Below, piece by piece: positions 53,500 to 63,100 of a stretch of 64,000 nucleotides of DNA. Below the pieces are notes generated by a model, which was given only the letters and a program-made list of their open reading frames with translations, ran no database searches and was not told where the DNA came from. Position 1 is the first letter of the stretch. Every line of letters begins with the position of its first letter. Origin of the DNA: Pseudobutyrivibrio xylanivorans. GTDB taxonomy: Bacteria; Bacillota; Clostridia; Lachnospirales; Lachnospiraceae. The position numbers were made by a program, and so were the translations under genes. The stretch spans positions 32,159 to 96,158 of the forward strand of contig NZ_VTVE01000006.1 of the NCBI RefSeq assembly GCF_010906925.1. Reading direction: 5' to 3'.

Positions 53500-54801
53500 T
53501 TAAAATGTGAAAAAACTTAGTAAATATAATGAACCACATATGCACAAAACATCGTCTTTTTCTACTAGCTTATCCACATCTAATCTGTCTGTATCCGCAG
53601 CTGAAATTACCTGAGCTTCAACACCTTTTTCTTTTATTTTTTCAGCTAATTCTCCAGGCGGCATGGTCCTGTCATTTGGCACCGCCATGGTGTAGCATTT
53701 TTTCGCTACTGGCAGCAATTCATCAAGGATAATATCCACCTCTTTATCCTTTAGTATTCCCATTAAAAAGGTAATCTTCTTATCAGGGAAATACTGTTGC
53801 AATGATTCTCTAAGTACCCTAGCCCCCTGTCTATTGTGACCTCCATCCACAATTACATATGGCTGCCTGCTTACAAGAGTAAATCTACCAAACCATCTAG
53901 TATCCTTTATTCCATCCTCTATCATCTCTTCTGAAATATGGAATTTCTTGCTATTAAAGCACTCGTTAAACTTTTTGATAGCAAGAATAGCAAGTGCAGC
54001 ATTTTCAATCTGATACGTTCCAAGAAGTGAAGTTTCGTAAATACGGTCTATTTCAAAAGTCTGGCCTCTAAGATTTTGCCTGATTAATTTAGGCTTTTTA
54101 ATGTAATCTATGTGAACCTTTTGCTTTTTGCATGTCTGACTTAGCACCTTTTTTACTTCCGCCTCTTGAATTGCAGATACCACCTTGGTGCCAGGCTTAA
54201 TTATGCCAGCCTTCTCTGTGGCTATCTCCGTCAAAGTATTCCCCAGAATCGACATATGATCGTAGCTGATTGGCGCTATAACCGTCACTATGGGCGCGGG
54301 GATGACATTGGTAGTGTCAACTCTGCCACCCATGCTTACCTCCAAAACAACCACATCGCATTTACGTTTTTTGAAATATAAAAATCCCATTACTGTGAGA
54401 ATCTCATACTCGCTAGGGTGGATGCCTTTTTTTGCAAGCTTGTCGTAGGCAGGCTTTACCTCTGTAAAAACAGCAGCAAAATCTTCGTCTGAAATCTCTT
54501 TTCCATTTACTACAAAAAGCTCATTGTATCTGTGTAAAAAAGGCGAAGCAAAAGTGCCTATTTTCAGTTTCGCCTGATTTAAAATAGACGAAATATAAGC
54601 CACAGTAGAGCCTTTTCCATTGGTGCCTGCCACATGAATATACTCCAAATCCATGTGTGGATTATTTAGTTGTTCTAGAAGGGCCAGCTCTGCATCAAGG
54701 GAAAACATATCCTTCACAGGTGTCCCTGTAATTTTTGGTGGTTTAAAATGAGGCAATTCCTCAAAAAAAGAAATTGCCTCTTGATAACTATATTTTTTCA
54801 T
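53500..54801 (-). CDS. folC: Folylpolyglutamate synthase, copy 2
   Basis: A 433-aa FolC-family ligase: P-loop VAGTNGKGSTVAYIS, ASPFLHRYNE, LEVSMGGRVDTTN, SYDHMSILGNTLTEIATE, IVDGGHNRQGARV. It starts inside the end of folT (14-base overlap) and so lies behind the THF riboswitch. Being coupled to folate uptake, it probably traps imported folates by polyglutamylation, while the copy at 30094 may serve de novo synthesis (inference). Confidence 0.92.
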   Translation of the reverse strand: MKKYSYQEAISFFEELPHFKPPKITGTPVKDMFSLDAELALLEQLNNPHMDLEYIHVAGTNGKGSTVAYISSILNQAKLKIGTFASPFLHRYNELFVVNGKEISDEDFAAVFTEVKPAYDKLAKKGIHPSEYEILTVMGFLYFKKRKCDVVVLEVSMGGRVDTTNVIPAPIVTVIAPISYDHMSILGNTLTEIATEKAGIIKPGTKVVSAIQEAEVKKVLSQTCKKQKVHIDYIKKPKLIRQNLRGQTFEIDRIYETSLLGTYQIENAALAILAIKKFNECFNSKKFHISEEMIEDGIKDTRWFGRFTLVSRQPYVIVDGGHNRQGARVLRESLQQYFPDKKITFLMGILKDKEVDIILDELLPVAKKCYTMAVPNDRTMPPGELAEKIKEKGVEAQVISAADTDRLDVDKLVEKDDVLCICGSLYLLSFFTF

Positions 54802-55303
54802 AAAGTTTTACGCTCTCAAACGCCTTTAACAATGTGTAAATAATAGCTGTGTTAACTACAAGCATAATTGCTTCCTTAGGAAGACGGTAGAGAATAGTGT
54901 TGAAATATCCAAGCTTTAGATAAAGCATGTTGAGCCAGATACTGTTAAGCAGAACACCTACAACCACTGTGTATGTAACCATAGTCACAATCATGCGCTG
55001 AAGTGTTACTCTCTTCTTGTAAAGGAAAAGTCCAAAAATCACACCAGTCATCATGCTACTGAATGTAAATCCAGGGAAAAATGGGCCAGTAGGATACATC
55101 AAAAATCCTCCTACATCCACAAGTATTCCCATAACTCCAGCGATACCAGGTCCAAGCAAAAGACCTGCCAAGCAAAGTGGCACAAAAGCAAATCGGATTT
55201 CAATAAACTGATTGATTGGAAATTTAAAATAACCAAGTACAATACCGATTGCTGTAAGCATTGCTGCAAGTGTGAGTGTTTTAGTGTTAGATAATTTTTT
55301 CAT
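54788..55303 (-). CDS. folT: Folate ECF-transporter S component
   Basis: Substrate-binding membrane subunit for folate uptake; it needs a shared EcfA/A'/T module, which is not in the window. It has 171 aa and six helices: LTLAAMLTAIGIVLGYF, FVPLCLAGLLLGPG, LVDVGGFLMYPTGPFFPGFT (typical FolT loop). The ATG at 55303 has AAGGAGGT nine bases before it. A longer reading runs back through the riboswitch and is rejected. The gene is translationally linked to folC. Confidence 0.94.
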   Translation of the reverse strand: MKKLSNTKTLTLAAMLTAIGIVLGYFKFPINQFIEIRFAFVPLCLAGLLLGPGIAGVMGILVDVGGFLMYPTGPFFPGFTFSSMMTGVIFGLFLYKKRVTLQRMIVTMVTYTVVVGVLLNSIWLNMLYLKLGYFNTILYRLPKEAIMLVVNTAIIYTLLKAFESVKLYEKI

Positions 55304-55308
55304 AAAAA

Positions 55309-55352
55309 ATACACCTCCTTTGCAGTTCCTTTTGTCTACAATGAAGGTGTAT
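55309..55352 (-). promoter_or_regulatory. Expression platform of the THF riboswitch
   Basis: Minus-strand ATACACCT (55352-55345) is perfectly complementary to AGGTGTAT (55316-55309), which overlaps the folT GGAGG. No intrinsic terminator is seen, so control is probably on translation start. Confidence 0.55.
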
Positions 55353-55369
55353 ATAAACCTCGCTATGTA

Positions 55370-55463
55370 GCAGCGGGATGCGACCATAAAACCGCGGGTT
55401 ACCCTTCGTCTGCGTGACAACTCCCTGTTCACACAGCACTTAACGCTTTACAGTCTACTCTGC
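55370..55463 (-). promoter_or_regulatory. THF riboswitch (folT leader)
   Basis: The minus-strand leader matches the tetrahydrofolate riboswitch: GCAG-AGTAGA at the 5' end, GCGTTAAGTG, a GTGTGAACAGGGAGTTGTCAC hairpin region, ACGAAGGG-taa-CCCGCGGT, and the closing GCATCCCGCTGC that pairs back to GCAG. All conserved blocks occur in order, immediately upstream of folT, the best-known target. Confidence 0.92.
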
Positions 55464-55556
55464 ATTTCTAATTTTCCTGTATTATATGCGCAAGCCACGT
55501 TTAATGCAATAGTTTTTTAGTATTTTCATTGTAAGTCTTTGATATAACTTTTTTCT

Positions 55557-56912
55557 TTAGTCTTGCACTTCTAGTTCTTTTAGCGCCTGTTTGGCACTCA
55601 ATTGCGCACCAGCAAATTTGTATTCATAAGAATCACATTCTTTAAATATTTCTTCTATTTCTTTCTCTGAAAGATTACTGTTACTGCTGGAATATGTTCT
55701 TGTACCAGCCAGTTCTTTTAACTTCAGCTCATACTCGTCGATTTCACCATCATCATCGATATCCCCATCTTCTTCGTCGATGTTATAGTACTCTTCCTCA
55801 TAGTTTACCCATTCGTCACCCTCTAGGCGCTCATATGAGACATAATTAATCGCCCCACCCATATCAGAGTCAGCATAATACATGCAGCTGTGACCTGGAG
55901 CATATAAGCCACCTTTCGTTCCGCCAGCGCCACCATAAGACCCCTTGATTGTAATGGAGAGGCGGCCATCTTTATATGTGTATATGTCAAAACGACTGTC
56001 CCCATAGTCGACCAATAATTCCAGGCAACCTTCACCATCAAAATCAATGAAATCATATTTACAATCAGTCGATGTGTCTTCTTCATTAAAATTAATCATA
56101 TCGACAAAAGCATCCCTATAATTATCATATTTGCGATAATTGTCCAATGCTTCTTTAATAGTGGAATAATTATCTAATTGGCGCGTTATTTCGCGGGAAG
56201 TCTCCTCATCTACAAACAAAGAATAGATGTTATTTATGTCTATATATTTAGACTCCTGCTTTTCAACATCATACTCTCTTGAAAAAAAGGTGCTAAATAA
56301 TTCTCCGTGAACAAACCAAACTTGCTTTTTGTCCTTTTCATTAGTTCCAGTGATAACTATATCTGTATAATTATCATCTCCAATTTTACACGTTCTTATG
56401 TCAGTTATTGTTTTAGGTGGGATATCAAACTCAAGCTTCTCATCAAAAAAATTTTCATTTATCATATAGAAAAATTTTTCATTATTAGAATTCACCCCAA
56501 ACATAATTGGTTTATCTAAATCTGTTTGTACATCATCTGGAAACTGTATTATATCCCCAACATCATATTCATCCGGATTAAGCTCTTTAGCATCGTCTGC
56601 CACTTGCTTAATTTGGGATTTATCGATATCTTTACTTTCATTCCTAATTGAAAAATAGCCAGGCCATTTCTTATCAATGCTAAGCGCTATTTTCCCATCT
56701 ATTTCAGGTATATATAACTCAGTTTTATAACTTGTATCGCCATCACTCGACCACAAAATTTCTTGTTCGTCATCCAATTTCTCTTTTTTCTGTTCTACCT
56801 TATTCAAAGATTTTTCTTTTTGTTTTGCAAAATATCCAAAAGAAAAACATCCTACAATAACCAGCGTCAGAATAACAGTTATTATCAATGCTATTGTTGT
56901 ATTTTTCCGCAT
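55557..56912 (-). CDS. Membrane-anchored acidic protein, unknown
   Basis: A 451-aa protein with one N-terminal membrane segment (about 7-28), a Lys/Glu-rich linker and an outside region of about 400 residues. It contains acidic loops (DEEDGDIDDDGEIDEYELK; DFDGEGCLELLVDYGD), the latter resembling FG-GAP/EF-hand-like Asp loops that may bind calcium. It starts one base after the remnant immunity gene stop, with GGAAGAAG as ribosome site. It may be another immunity or surface protein of the RHS locus, or unrelated. Confidence 0.65.
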   Translation of the reverse strand: MRKNTTIALIITVILTLVIVGCFSFGYFAKQKEKSLNKVEQKKEKLDDEQEILWSSDGDTSYKTELYIPEIDGKIALSIDKKWPGYFSIRNESKDIDKSQIKQVADDAKELNPDEYDVGDIIQFPDDVQTDLDKPIMFGVNSNNEKFFYMINENFFDEKLEFDIPPKTITDIRTCKIGDDNYTDIVITGTNEKDKKQVWFVHGELFSTFFSREYDVEKQESKYIDINNIYSLFVDEETSREITRQLDNYSTIKEALDNYRKYDNYRDAFVDMINFNEEDTSTDCKYDFIDFDGEGCLELLVDYGDSRFDIYTYKDGRLSITIKGSYGGAGGTKGGLYAPGHSCMYYADSDMGGAINYVSYERLEGDEWVNYEEEYYNIDEEDGDIDDDGEIDEYELKLKELAGTRTYSSSNSNLSEKEIEEIFKECDSYEYKFAGAQLSAKQALKELEVQD

Positions 56913-56913
56913 T

Positions 56914-57269
56914 TTATTTCACTTCTTCCTTTTGAAACTCTTTTACATTTAATGCATCATCCATTTTTTATACCCAATAGTATTCATATATTCAGCAAAC
57001 TTTTTCATTGCTGTTTCAAATGATAATTCATCTCTATACTCTGTATCTATCTTCTCCCCCATACATACAAGACTTATTTTCCCTTTATGTATTAAGTCTT
57101 CAAAAATATCAAACCTTTGAGCCTTCCCTCTAGTTTTCCTGCTAAATATTGCCAAATAATGTGTTAACTGACCTTTTCTTAAAGAATCACAATTAAATCC
57201 CCTGTTTTTCGCCTCTCCACCAATTATTCTATTTATTATCTCTTTTTTACTCTTATCCTTTATTATCAT
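56914..57269 (-). pseudogene. Frameshifted, truncated copy of the second immunity gene
   Basis: It matches 58851-59576 nearly base for base from the ATG (MIIKDKSKKEIINRIIGGEA) to the NTIGYK segment. One base is then missing in a run of T/A near 56965. The true frame resumes as MDDALNVKEFQ and stops after about 16 residues, so the last 110 or so residues of the full protein are absent. The unshifted reading ends at 56949 (111 aa from TTG 57284). It follows ImmA2 by 8 bases as its intact twin follows ImmA1. Confidence 0.85.
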
Positions 57270-57277
57270 GCTTTCCC

Positions 57278-57787
57278 TTACCAAACAGCATCCTCGAAGT
57301 AATACCAGTTATCACAGATTTTCTCAGACCTATACATTATTTTTACTTTTTTAGGACGCCCATCATAAATGTATACCCCTTCTATATCCTCAACAGGATG
57401 CCCATAATAATCAATTGCACAACCCTCTGGAGAATAATAAATTCCACATTGAAAATACTCTTCATCTTCTGGCTTATCTTTTAAAAATATAACAACCCTG
57501 TCAACACAATCCTCCTCATAATAATCTTTTAATTTTTCTACTGCTATCCGATTAACCGATAACAAATACAATTTATCTACATTATCAACATTAGGACATT
57601 CACTTTTTTCTCTATAAACATCAATTTTATCATTAAGATTACCCAATAATTCATCCGCAATTGTTGTTAATTCTTCTCTATTATGTATAACAAATTCTTT
57701 AGGATTAGGTTTTAAGAAAATTTCTTTGATAAAGAAAAACATAACAATAAGAATTAATACTATAACTATCGACTTTTTTTTATTCAT
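57278..57787 (-). CDS. Putative immunity protein A2 (duplicate)
   Basis: A 169-aa protein: an N-terminal membrane segment (about 5-24) and an outside domain ending YFQCGIYYSPEGCAIDYYG and DNWYYFEDAVW. The last 60 residues are almost the same as the protein at 59585-60106, while the N-terminal halves differ more. Its ATG overlaps the stop of an orphan toxin tip, exactly as ImmA1 overlaps the RHS gene. Immunity function is inferred from place only. Confidence 0.75.
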   Translation of the reverse strand: MNKKKSIVIVLILIVMFFFIKEIFLKPNPKEFVIHNREELTTIADELLGNLNDKIDVYREKSECPNVDNVDKLYLLSVNRIAVEKLKDYYEEDCVDRVVIFLKDKPEDEEYFQCGIYYSPEGCAIDYYGHPVEDIEGVYIYDGRPKKVKIMYRSEKICDNWYYFEDAVW

Positions 57788-57866
57788 CACAAAATCCTTC
57801 CTCGTGCCACTTTATTCCTAGTGCTATCGCTTCATAATGAACCAAAGGGACGGGGTTGTGGTCCAT
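57780..57866 (-). pseudogene. Orphan RHS toxin tip remnant 3
   Basis: A 28-codon ORF reading MDHNPVPLVHY, then EAIALGIKWHEEGFCDE-stop. The last 17 residues are identical to the end of the full RHS toxin at 60099. It starts inside the GC-rich 32-bp repeat and overlaps the ImmA2 start. It is too short to act, so it is a scar of a former toxin end. Confidence 0.8.
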
Positions 57867-57867
57867 T
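57836..57867. repeat. 32-bp GC-rich repeat at toxin-tip junction, copy 1
   Basis: AATGAACC-AAAGGGACGGGGTTG-TGGTCCATT; nearly the same as 58777-58808. It marks the 5' edge of toxin remnant 3 and encodes NPVP on the minus strand. Confidence 0.75.
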
Positions 57868-57889
57868 TCCTTGATGACTATGTTACTAG

Positions 57890-58525
57890 CTAATTCCATA
57901 ACGAATCCAAAAACAAATCTAAACCTTCATAGTTAATTTTATCTGACCGACATGCTTTCATTATTGCATATGAATCTGTAAGTTTATTTCCATCCTTATC
58001 AACAATTTCAAACCAAAGATCCAAGCGATAATTGTTATTAATTCCAAAAGCTAAAATATCTTTAATATAACCAGTAATCACATCTATATTATTATCTAGC
58101 ACAAATACATAATCAGGCTTATCGTCCAAAATTGATTCCATTATCGGTATTTCGTATTTCTTTATACCACTGTTTTTAGCATTAATTATATTTCTTATAT
58201 ATGTATCTCTTACCTCGAAATAATCATCTCTATTCAGATGACCACCAAGCATGCTTTTATCATACATTTTGTTATATGCTGTAAAATTGACATCATCGCA
58301 TTCCAATTCAACACTATATATAAAACAGTATAAATCTCCTTGTTTACTTCTTTCGACATCACTTTTTCCGCAATCTATTTCTTTGTCGCCATAGTAATAT
58401 CTTAGTTGATAATCCACCGATTCTTTGAAATATAGATTACTATTGCAATAAAAATAGTATCTTCGCAAAATCCAAACGATTACTATAATTGCTATTAATG
58501 TAAAACTTATTACTATTTTTTTCAT
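57890..58525 (-). CDS. Putative immunity protein 2
   Basis: A 211-aa protein with an N-terminal membrane helix (about 4-24), then an acidic Asp/Tyr-rich domain (QLRYYYGDKEIDCGKSD; KPDYVFVLDNNIDV). It begins just after the stop of toxin remnant 2, the usual toxin-immunity layout. The ATG at 58525 is used; a GTG at 58531 overlaps the remnant's stop. No family is recognised. Immunity is inferred from position. Confidence 0.7.
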   Translation of the reverse strand: MKKIVISFTLIAIIVIVWILRRYYFYCNSNLYFKESVDYQLRYYYGDKEIDCGKSDVERSKQGDLYCFIYSVELECDDVNFTAYNKMYDKSMLGGHLNRDDYFEVRDTYIRNIINAKNSGIKKYEIPIMESILDDKPDYVFVLDNNIDVITGYIKDILAFGINNNYRLDLWFEIVDKDGNKLTDSYAIMKACRSDKINYEGLDLFLDSLWN

Positions 58526-58527
58526 AA

Positions 58528-58806
58528 TCACTCTTCACACTCAAATTGTACCCAGCCTCTATCAGACCAATCATATATTCCATCTAAGTCCCCTGCCAAA
58601 GATGACATTATCGGATAATTTAATGAACCATATTCTGAATAACCTTTTCCATTAGTATCTCTATCATGACGCAGTTGCTTTTCATACCATTCATCACTTG
58701 ATGAAAGATTCATCCAGTCCGGAGTATTATCTACTACATAATTCCAATAATCACTATGAGCAATTGCTTTATGACCAATGAACCTAGGGACGGGGTTGGT
58801 GTTCCA
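58528..58806 (-). pseudogene. Orphan RHS toxin C-terminal fragment 2
   Basis: An open stretch of 92 codons after a stop, reading WNTNPVPRFIGHKAIAHSDY and on through MNLSSSDEWYEKQL to QFECEE-stop. The first ATG is only at 58713 (61 aa). It begins in the same 32-bp repeat and NPVP motif as remnant 3 but then has a different sequence, so it is a different toxin tip. It may be a silent cassette or a dead scrap. Confidence 0.7.
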
Positions 58807-58808
58807 TT
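58777..58808. repeat. 32-bp GC-rich repeat at toxin-tip junction, copy 2
   Basis: AATGAACC-TAGGGACGGGGTTGG-TGTTCCATT; matches 57836-57867 with a few changes. It marks the 5' edge of toxin fragment 2. Confidence 0.75.
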
Positions 58809-58850
58809 ATAAATGTGTCCATTTGCTTGGCTATGCTATAATTTATAGAT

Positions 58851-59576
58851 TCAATGACAATCTATGTCGTTAAAAAATTTATCAATCAAAACCATTGTCT
58901 TCTTTTGATAGCTTATATATGCTAGATGTAAAACATCATAATCATTATAAAAAACATGGCCATCTTTAGTCTGTTTTTTCACTCCTACCTCAATCCCACC
59001 ATTTCCTTTTTCAATTGTTACATTATCATTAGATTTAAAAAAACAAACTATTCCACCCGCTATTTTCATTAATATGTCTTTAATTTCATCAAAATCTCGA
59101 TCAAACAATATTTCCATATTCTTCTTTATACAATTGTAAAAATCTTTGCTATCAGCATTAGCATCTACACTGTTTTCCAAGAAAAAAATGTCCCCATATC
59201 TTTGGTAATTGTCAGAAAAAAGCTCTATATCTCCTCTTTGAAAATCTTTTACATTTAGAGCATCGTCCATTATTTTATACCCAATAGTATTCATATATTC
59301 AGCAAACTTTTTCATTGCTGTTTCAAATGATAATTCATCTCTATACTCTGTATCTATCTTCTCCCCCATACATACAAGACTTATTTTCCCTTTATGTAAT
59401 AAATCTTCATAAATATCAAACCTTTGAGCCTTCCCTCTAGTTTTCCTGTTAAATATCGCCAAATAATGTGTTAACTGCCCTTTTCTTATTGAATCACAAT
59501 TGAATCCCCTGTTTTTCGCCTCTCCACCAATTATTCTATTTATTATCTCTTTTTTACTCTTATCCTTTATTATCAT
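58851..59576 (-). CDS. Putative immunity protein B1
   Basis: A 241-aa soluble protein beginning MIIKDKSKKEIINRIIGGEA, with a Lys-rich N-terminal third, VCMGEKIDTEYRDELSFETA in the middle and a helical C-terminal part ending MVLIDKFFNDIDCH. The ATG at 59576 has AAGGGA upstream; a TTG at 59591 is less likely. It starts 8 bases after ImmA1. An intact twin of the pseudogene at 56914. It may be an immunity protein or an accessory factor. Confidence 0.75.
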   Translation of the reverse strand: MIIKDKSKKEIINRIIGGEAKNRGFNCDSIRKGQLTHYLAIFNRKTRGKAQRFDIYEDLLHKGKISLVCMGEKIDTEYRDELSFETAMKKFAEYMNTIGYKIMDDALNVKDFQRGDIELFSDNYQRYGDIFFLENSVDANADSKDFYNCIKKNMEILFDRDFDEIKDILMKIAGGIVCFFKSNDNVTIEKGNGGIEVGVKKQTKDGHVFYNDYDVLHLAYISYQKKTMVLIDKFFNDIDCH

Positions 59577-59584
59577 GCTTTCCC

Positions 59585-60106
59585 TTACCAAACAGCATCC
59601 TCGAAGTAATACCAGTTATCACAGATTTTCTCAGACCTATACATTATTTTTACTTTTTTAGGACGCCCATCATAGACATATACTCCATCCGTATCATCAA
59701 CTGGATGACCATAATAATCAATTGCACAACCCTCTGGAGAATAATAAATTCCACACTGGAAATACTCTTCATCATCAGGTTTATCATTCAAAAATATAAT
59801 TACTCTATCAACATATTCCTCACCATAGAACTCCTTATATTTTTCAACTGCCATATCATGTAATGAAAGATTATCATAAATCAATTCCACATTTTGAATA
59901 TTGGGGCGTTCTCCCTTCCCCTCATATATTTCAATTTTATTATCCACACTTTCCAGTAATTCGTTTGAAATATTACTGAGATTCTCCTTATTTTGATTGA
60001 CAAACTCTTTTAAATCAGGTTTTAACATTCGTCTTGTAAAAGATAATATTCCTATAATTGCTAAAACACTTACTAAAAAAAGAATAATATTTTTTCTCTT
60101 ATTCAT
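59585..60106 (-). CDS. Putative immunity protein A1
   Basis: A 173-aa protein with an N-terminal membrane anchor (about 6-25) and a domain of about 145 residues that ends EEYFQCGIYYSPEGCAIDYY and DNWYYFEDAVW. Its ATG overlaps the last 8 bases of the RHS toxin gene, the tight coupling expected of a cognate immunity gene. The paralogue at 57278 shares a nearly identical C-terminal half. A membrane anchor suggests the protein acts at or outside the membrane. Confidence 0.75.
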   Translation of the reverse strand: MNKRKNIILFLVSVLAIIGILSFTRRMLKPDLKEFVNQNKENLSNISNELLESVDNKIEIYEGKGERPNIQNVELIYDNLSLHDMAVEKYKEFYGEEYVDRVIIFLNDKPDDEEYFQCGIYYSPEGCAIDYYGHPVDDTDGVYVYDGRPKKVKIMYRSEKICDNWYYFEDAVW

Positions 60107-63100
60107 CGCAAAATCCTTCCTCGTGCCACTTTATTCCTAGTGCTATCGCTTCATGATCTTCTGGAGCATCTCCTAAATACGGAAGCATAATAAACATTGG
60201 TAAATGCCACGGATCATGCCTTTTAACCTGAACAGCGCCTCCTCCCGCATACAACATCACTGGATCAAAGTAATTTGCTCCTATATACGCATATGTTACG
60301 TTTCCTAAAGTAGATGCATTCATAACTACTCCATGATACAGGAAATATTCTGTTTCCCCTAAGTACTCCACATCAAACGCATCTTCCCATCTACGTTCTT
60401 GCTTTATATCCATTTCTCCGCCAGTTTTTACTTTATTGTAAAAAACAGTAGCACCATTTATATAGCTTACGTCAAATGCATTATCTAATTTCTCTTTTTG
60501 TATTTCTAACCACGCATCAACTTCCTCTGTATAATCGGGTAAATCTGATAGATTATCCTTATTTTCCTCCTGCATCTGTTCCAAAGTTATTCCCGGTCTT
60601 TCCTCACGTTCCTGCATATAGTTGTCAAATCCATCGCCAAAATAGTTAAATGTTGTAAAATTTTCTGTCGTTAAAATCAATCCACTATCCGCCAACGTTG
60701 GATATTTTCCATTACAATCCACATAATTTATAGGTCTATTCCAACAATATAAATAGTGATTTATAGAATCCGGTTTAGCTTTATAACCTCTAACCTTATC
60801 CTCGCTTACAAATCTGCCAGTTTTATCATCATAGTATCTCGCCTGAGCAAAATAGCTATCTGTCATCTCATCAAGCTGATATCCTGTGAAAGCAAGTGGC
60901 TGGATGATGTTGCCTTTCTTTATGTATGTTGGCTTTTCATGAATACCTGTTAGCGGATTTAGATTTCTTCCAAACTCATCATAAGCATAAGCTGAAGCCA
61001 CAACTCCATCAGTGCCTGTCATGTACATTCCTGAACCTAGTTCATCTAACATACAGAAATAGTCTTCGTCAGATTTAGACATTGAAACCACATTGCTATC
61101 ATATATGTAGGATTCTGTCTTACCATTTACAGAGCGCTCTAGCATGTTGTGGTAGTCTTTGGTTAAATCAAGCAGGAATTCTATCTGCTCATCAGGCTTG
61201 CTTATAGCCACTCGCTTTCCCATTCCATTGTAAGTATAAGTCGCTTCAGCATTTGTATTATCCACTACCTTTGCTAGCATATTTGTAGCATCAAAAGTAA
61301 AGGTCTTATTTAAGAGACCATTTTCATATTCAGCTATTCTGTTTCCACGTTTATCATATTCAAATGAAATAGCCTTAGAGTCATTAACTGATTCTATAAG
61401 TCTATCTAGTTCATCGTAGTTATAAGTTGTTTGAATGCCATTTTCTGTAAATGATGTTCTATTTCCAAAAGCATCATATTCGTATTTACGGATGAGCTCA
61501 CCATCAAGACTTACCTCTGTAAGCCTGTTTTCCAAATCATATCCATAATTATAATCGCCAGAAATATTTTCTAAATCTCTTCTAAATCTATTTACTTCGG
61601 TTCGATTACCCCTACTGTCATAGCCATAGGTATACCTATCCATAAGCCCATTTGAATCGTACATTTCAAGAGACTTAAGCATACCGCCTATAAAGTAATC
61701 AAACTTTTGAGCATTTCCATTTGGAAGAGTCTTTTCAATCAATCTACCATACGCATCATAATCATAGCTTGTCTTTTCATTTCCGTTTACAAGCTCTCTT
61801 AGCTTTCTTTCATCATCATAGATATAATCAACTGTTCTACCATCTGGATAGACTATCTCTGTTCTTTCATTAAGCTTGCCATAATTATAAGAAACTGATT
61901 TGTTATTGTAATCATTTACAGATAAAACTCTTCCAAGAACATCTCTTTGAATAGAAGTTGTACCGAGCCAATCAGTAAACTCATTTAACCTTCCAAGTTC
62001 ATCATAAGATAAAGCTACAGACTTACCATCGGCATAATCTACTCTTGTTACTCTTCCCAAATCATTGTAGCCATAAGCTGTAGAATAATTATCTCTATCT
62101 ACTTTTGTAACAAGTCTTCCGTACTGGTCGTATTCATAGGTTTCCTTTTGTCCTAAGGCGTCTGTTACCTCTGTAAGCTGGCCTGCCAAGTTATAAGAGT
62201 AGATTGTCACATGGCCATCTTCTCCTACCTTTGGAAGTCTATCCTCTTTAGTCTCACTGGCATCAGCAAGTCCATCCACTCGATGGATGCTCTTTAGGTT
62301 ATCCAGTGAATCGTATGTATAAACTGTCTCATTTGAAAGAGCATCTACTACACTTTTAAGGCGACCTGTAGCTGTGTAGGTATAGAGAGTATCTTTATCT
62401 GAATCTGAGACCTTTGTTGCTCTTCCCATAGCATCATACTCGTATGACACCGCTCTTCCATCAGTTCCATTTACTTTTTCAATTCTACTTAAAGCATCGT
62501 AGCTATATGAGATTTCATAGCCATCAGCAAATGTTCTTTTAGAAACTCTTCCGGCACCATCGTAAGAAAGCTCTTGCTCTAGCTTATCGCAAAAATAAAT
62601 AGCTGTGAGCTTTCCGCCTCTTGTGTACTCAAATCTTCTTACTCTATTTGCTGCATCTGTGATGGTCTCTATATTTCCAAGCTTTGTATAGGTATAGCTT
62701 GTCTCATTTCCTAGAGGGTCTATCTCTTTTGTCACTCGTCCAAGGAGGTCGTATTCTCTAGTGCGCTTATTTCCCAATACATCAGTTACTGAAGTAACAA
62801 GACCAGTCTCATCATAAGTAAAGCTTCTAGTGTGACCAAGGGCATCTGTCTCCTTAGTAACACGATTCATCACGTCATACTCAAGAGCTCTTACTCTTAT
62901 ATCACCTATGTATTCAGCTACTACATTTCCATTTTTATCATAGTCATATCCCCTGGTTCTTCCCTCTGGGTCTGTGACTTTAGTAAGTCGCATAAGTGGG
63001 TCGTACTCATAAAGAATCACACCACCATTAGGCAAGCATACCTTTTCCTGCTTACCCATTACGTTATATTTAATTTCAGTAACTCGACCTGCCTGATCTA

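Noticed and set aside
55304..55432. N-terminal extension of FolT
   Set aside because: It would translate the riboswitch; AAGGAGGT marks the ATG at 55303.
56949..57284. A genuine 111-aa short immunity gene
   Set aside because: Base-level match to the full twin continues past a one-base deletion, so the short reading is a frameshift product.
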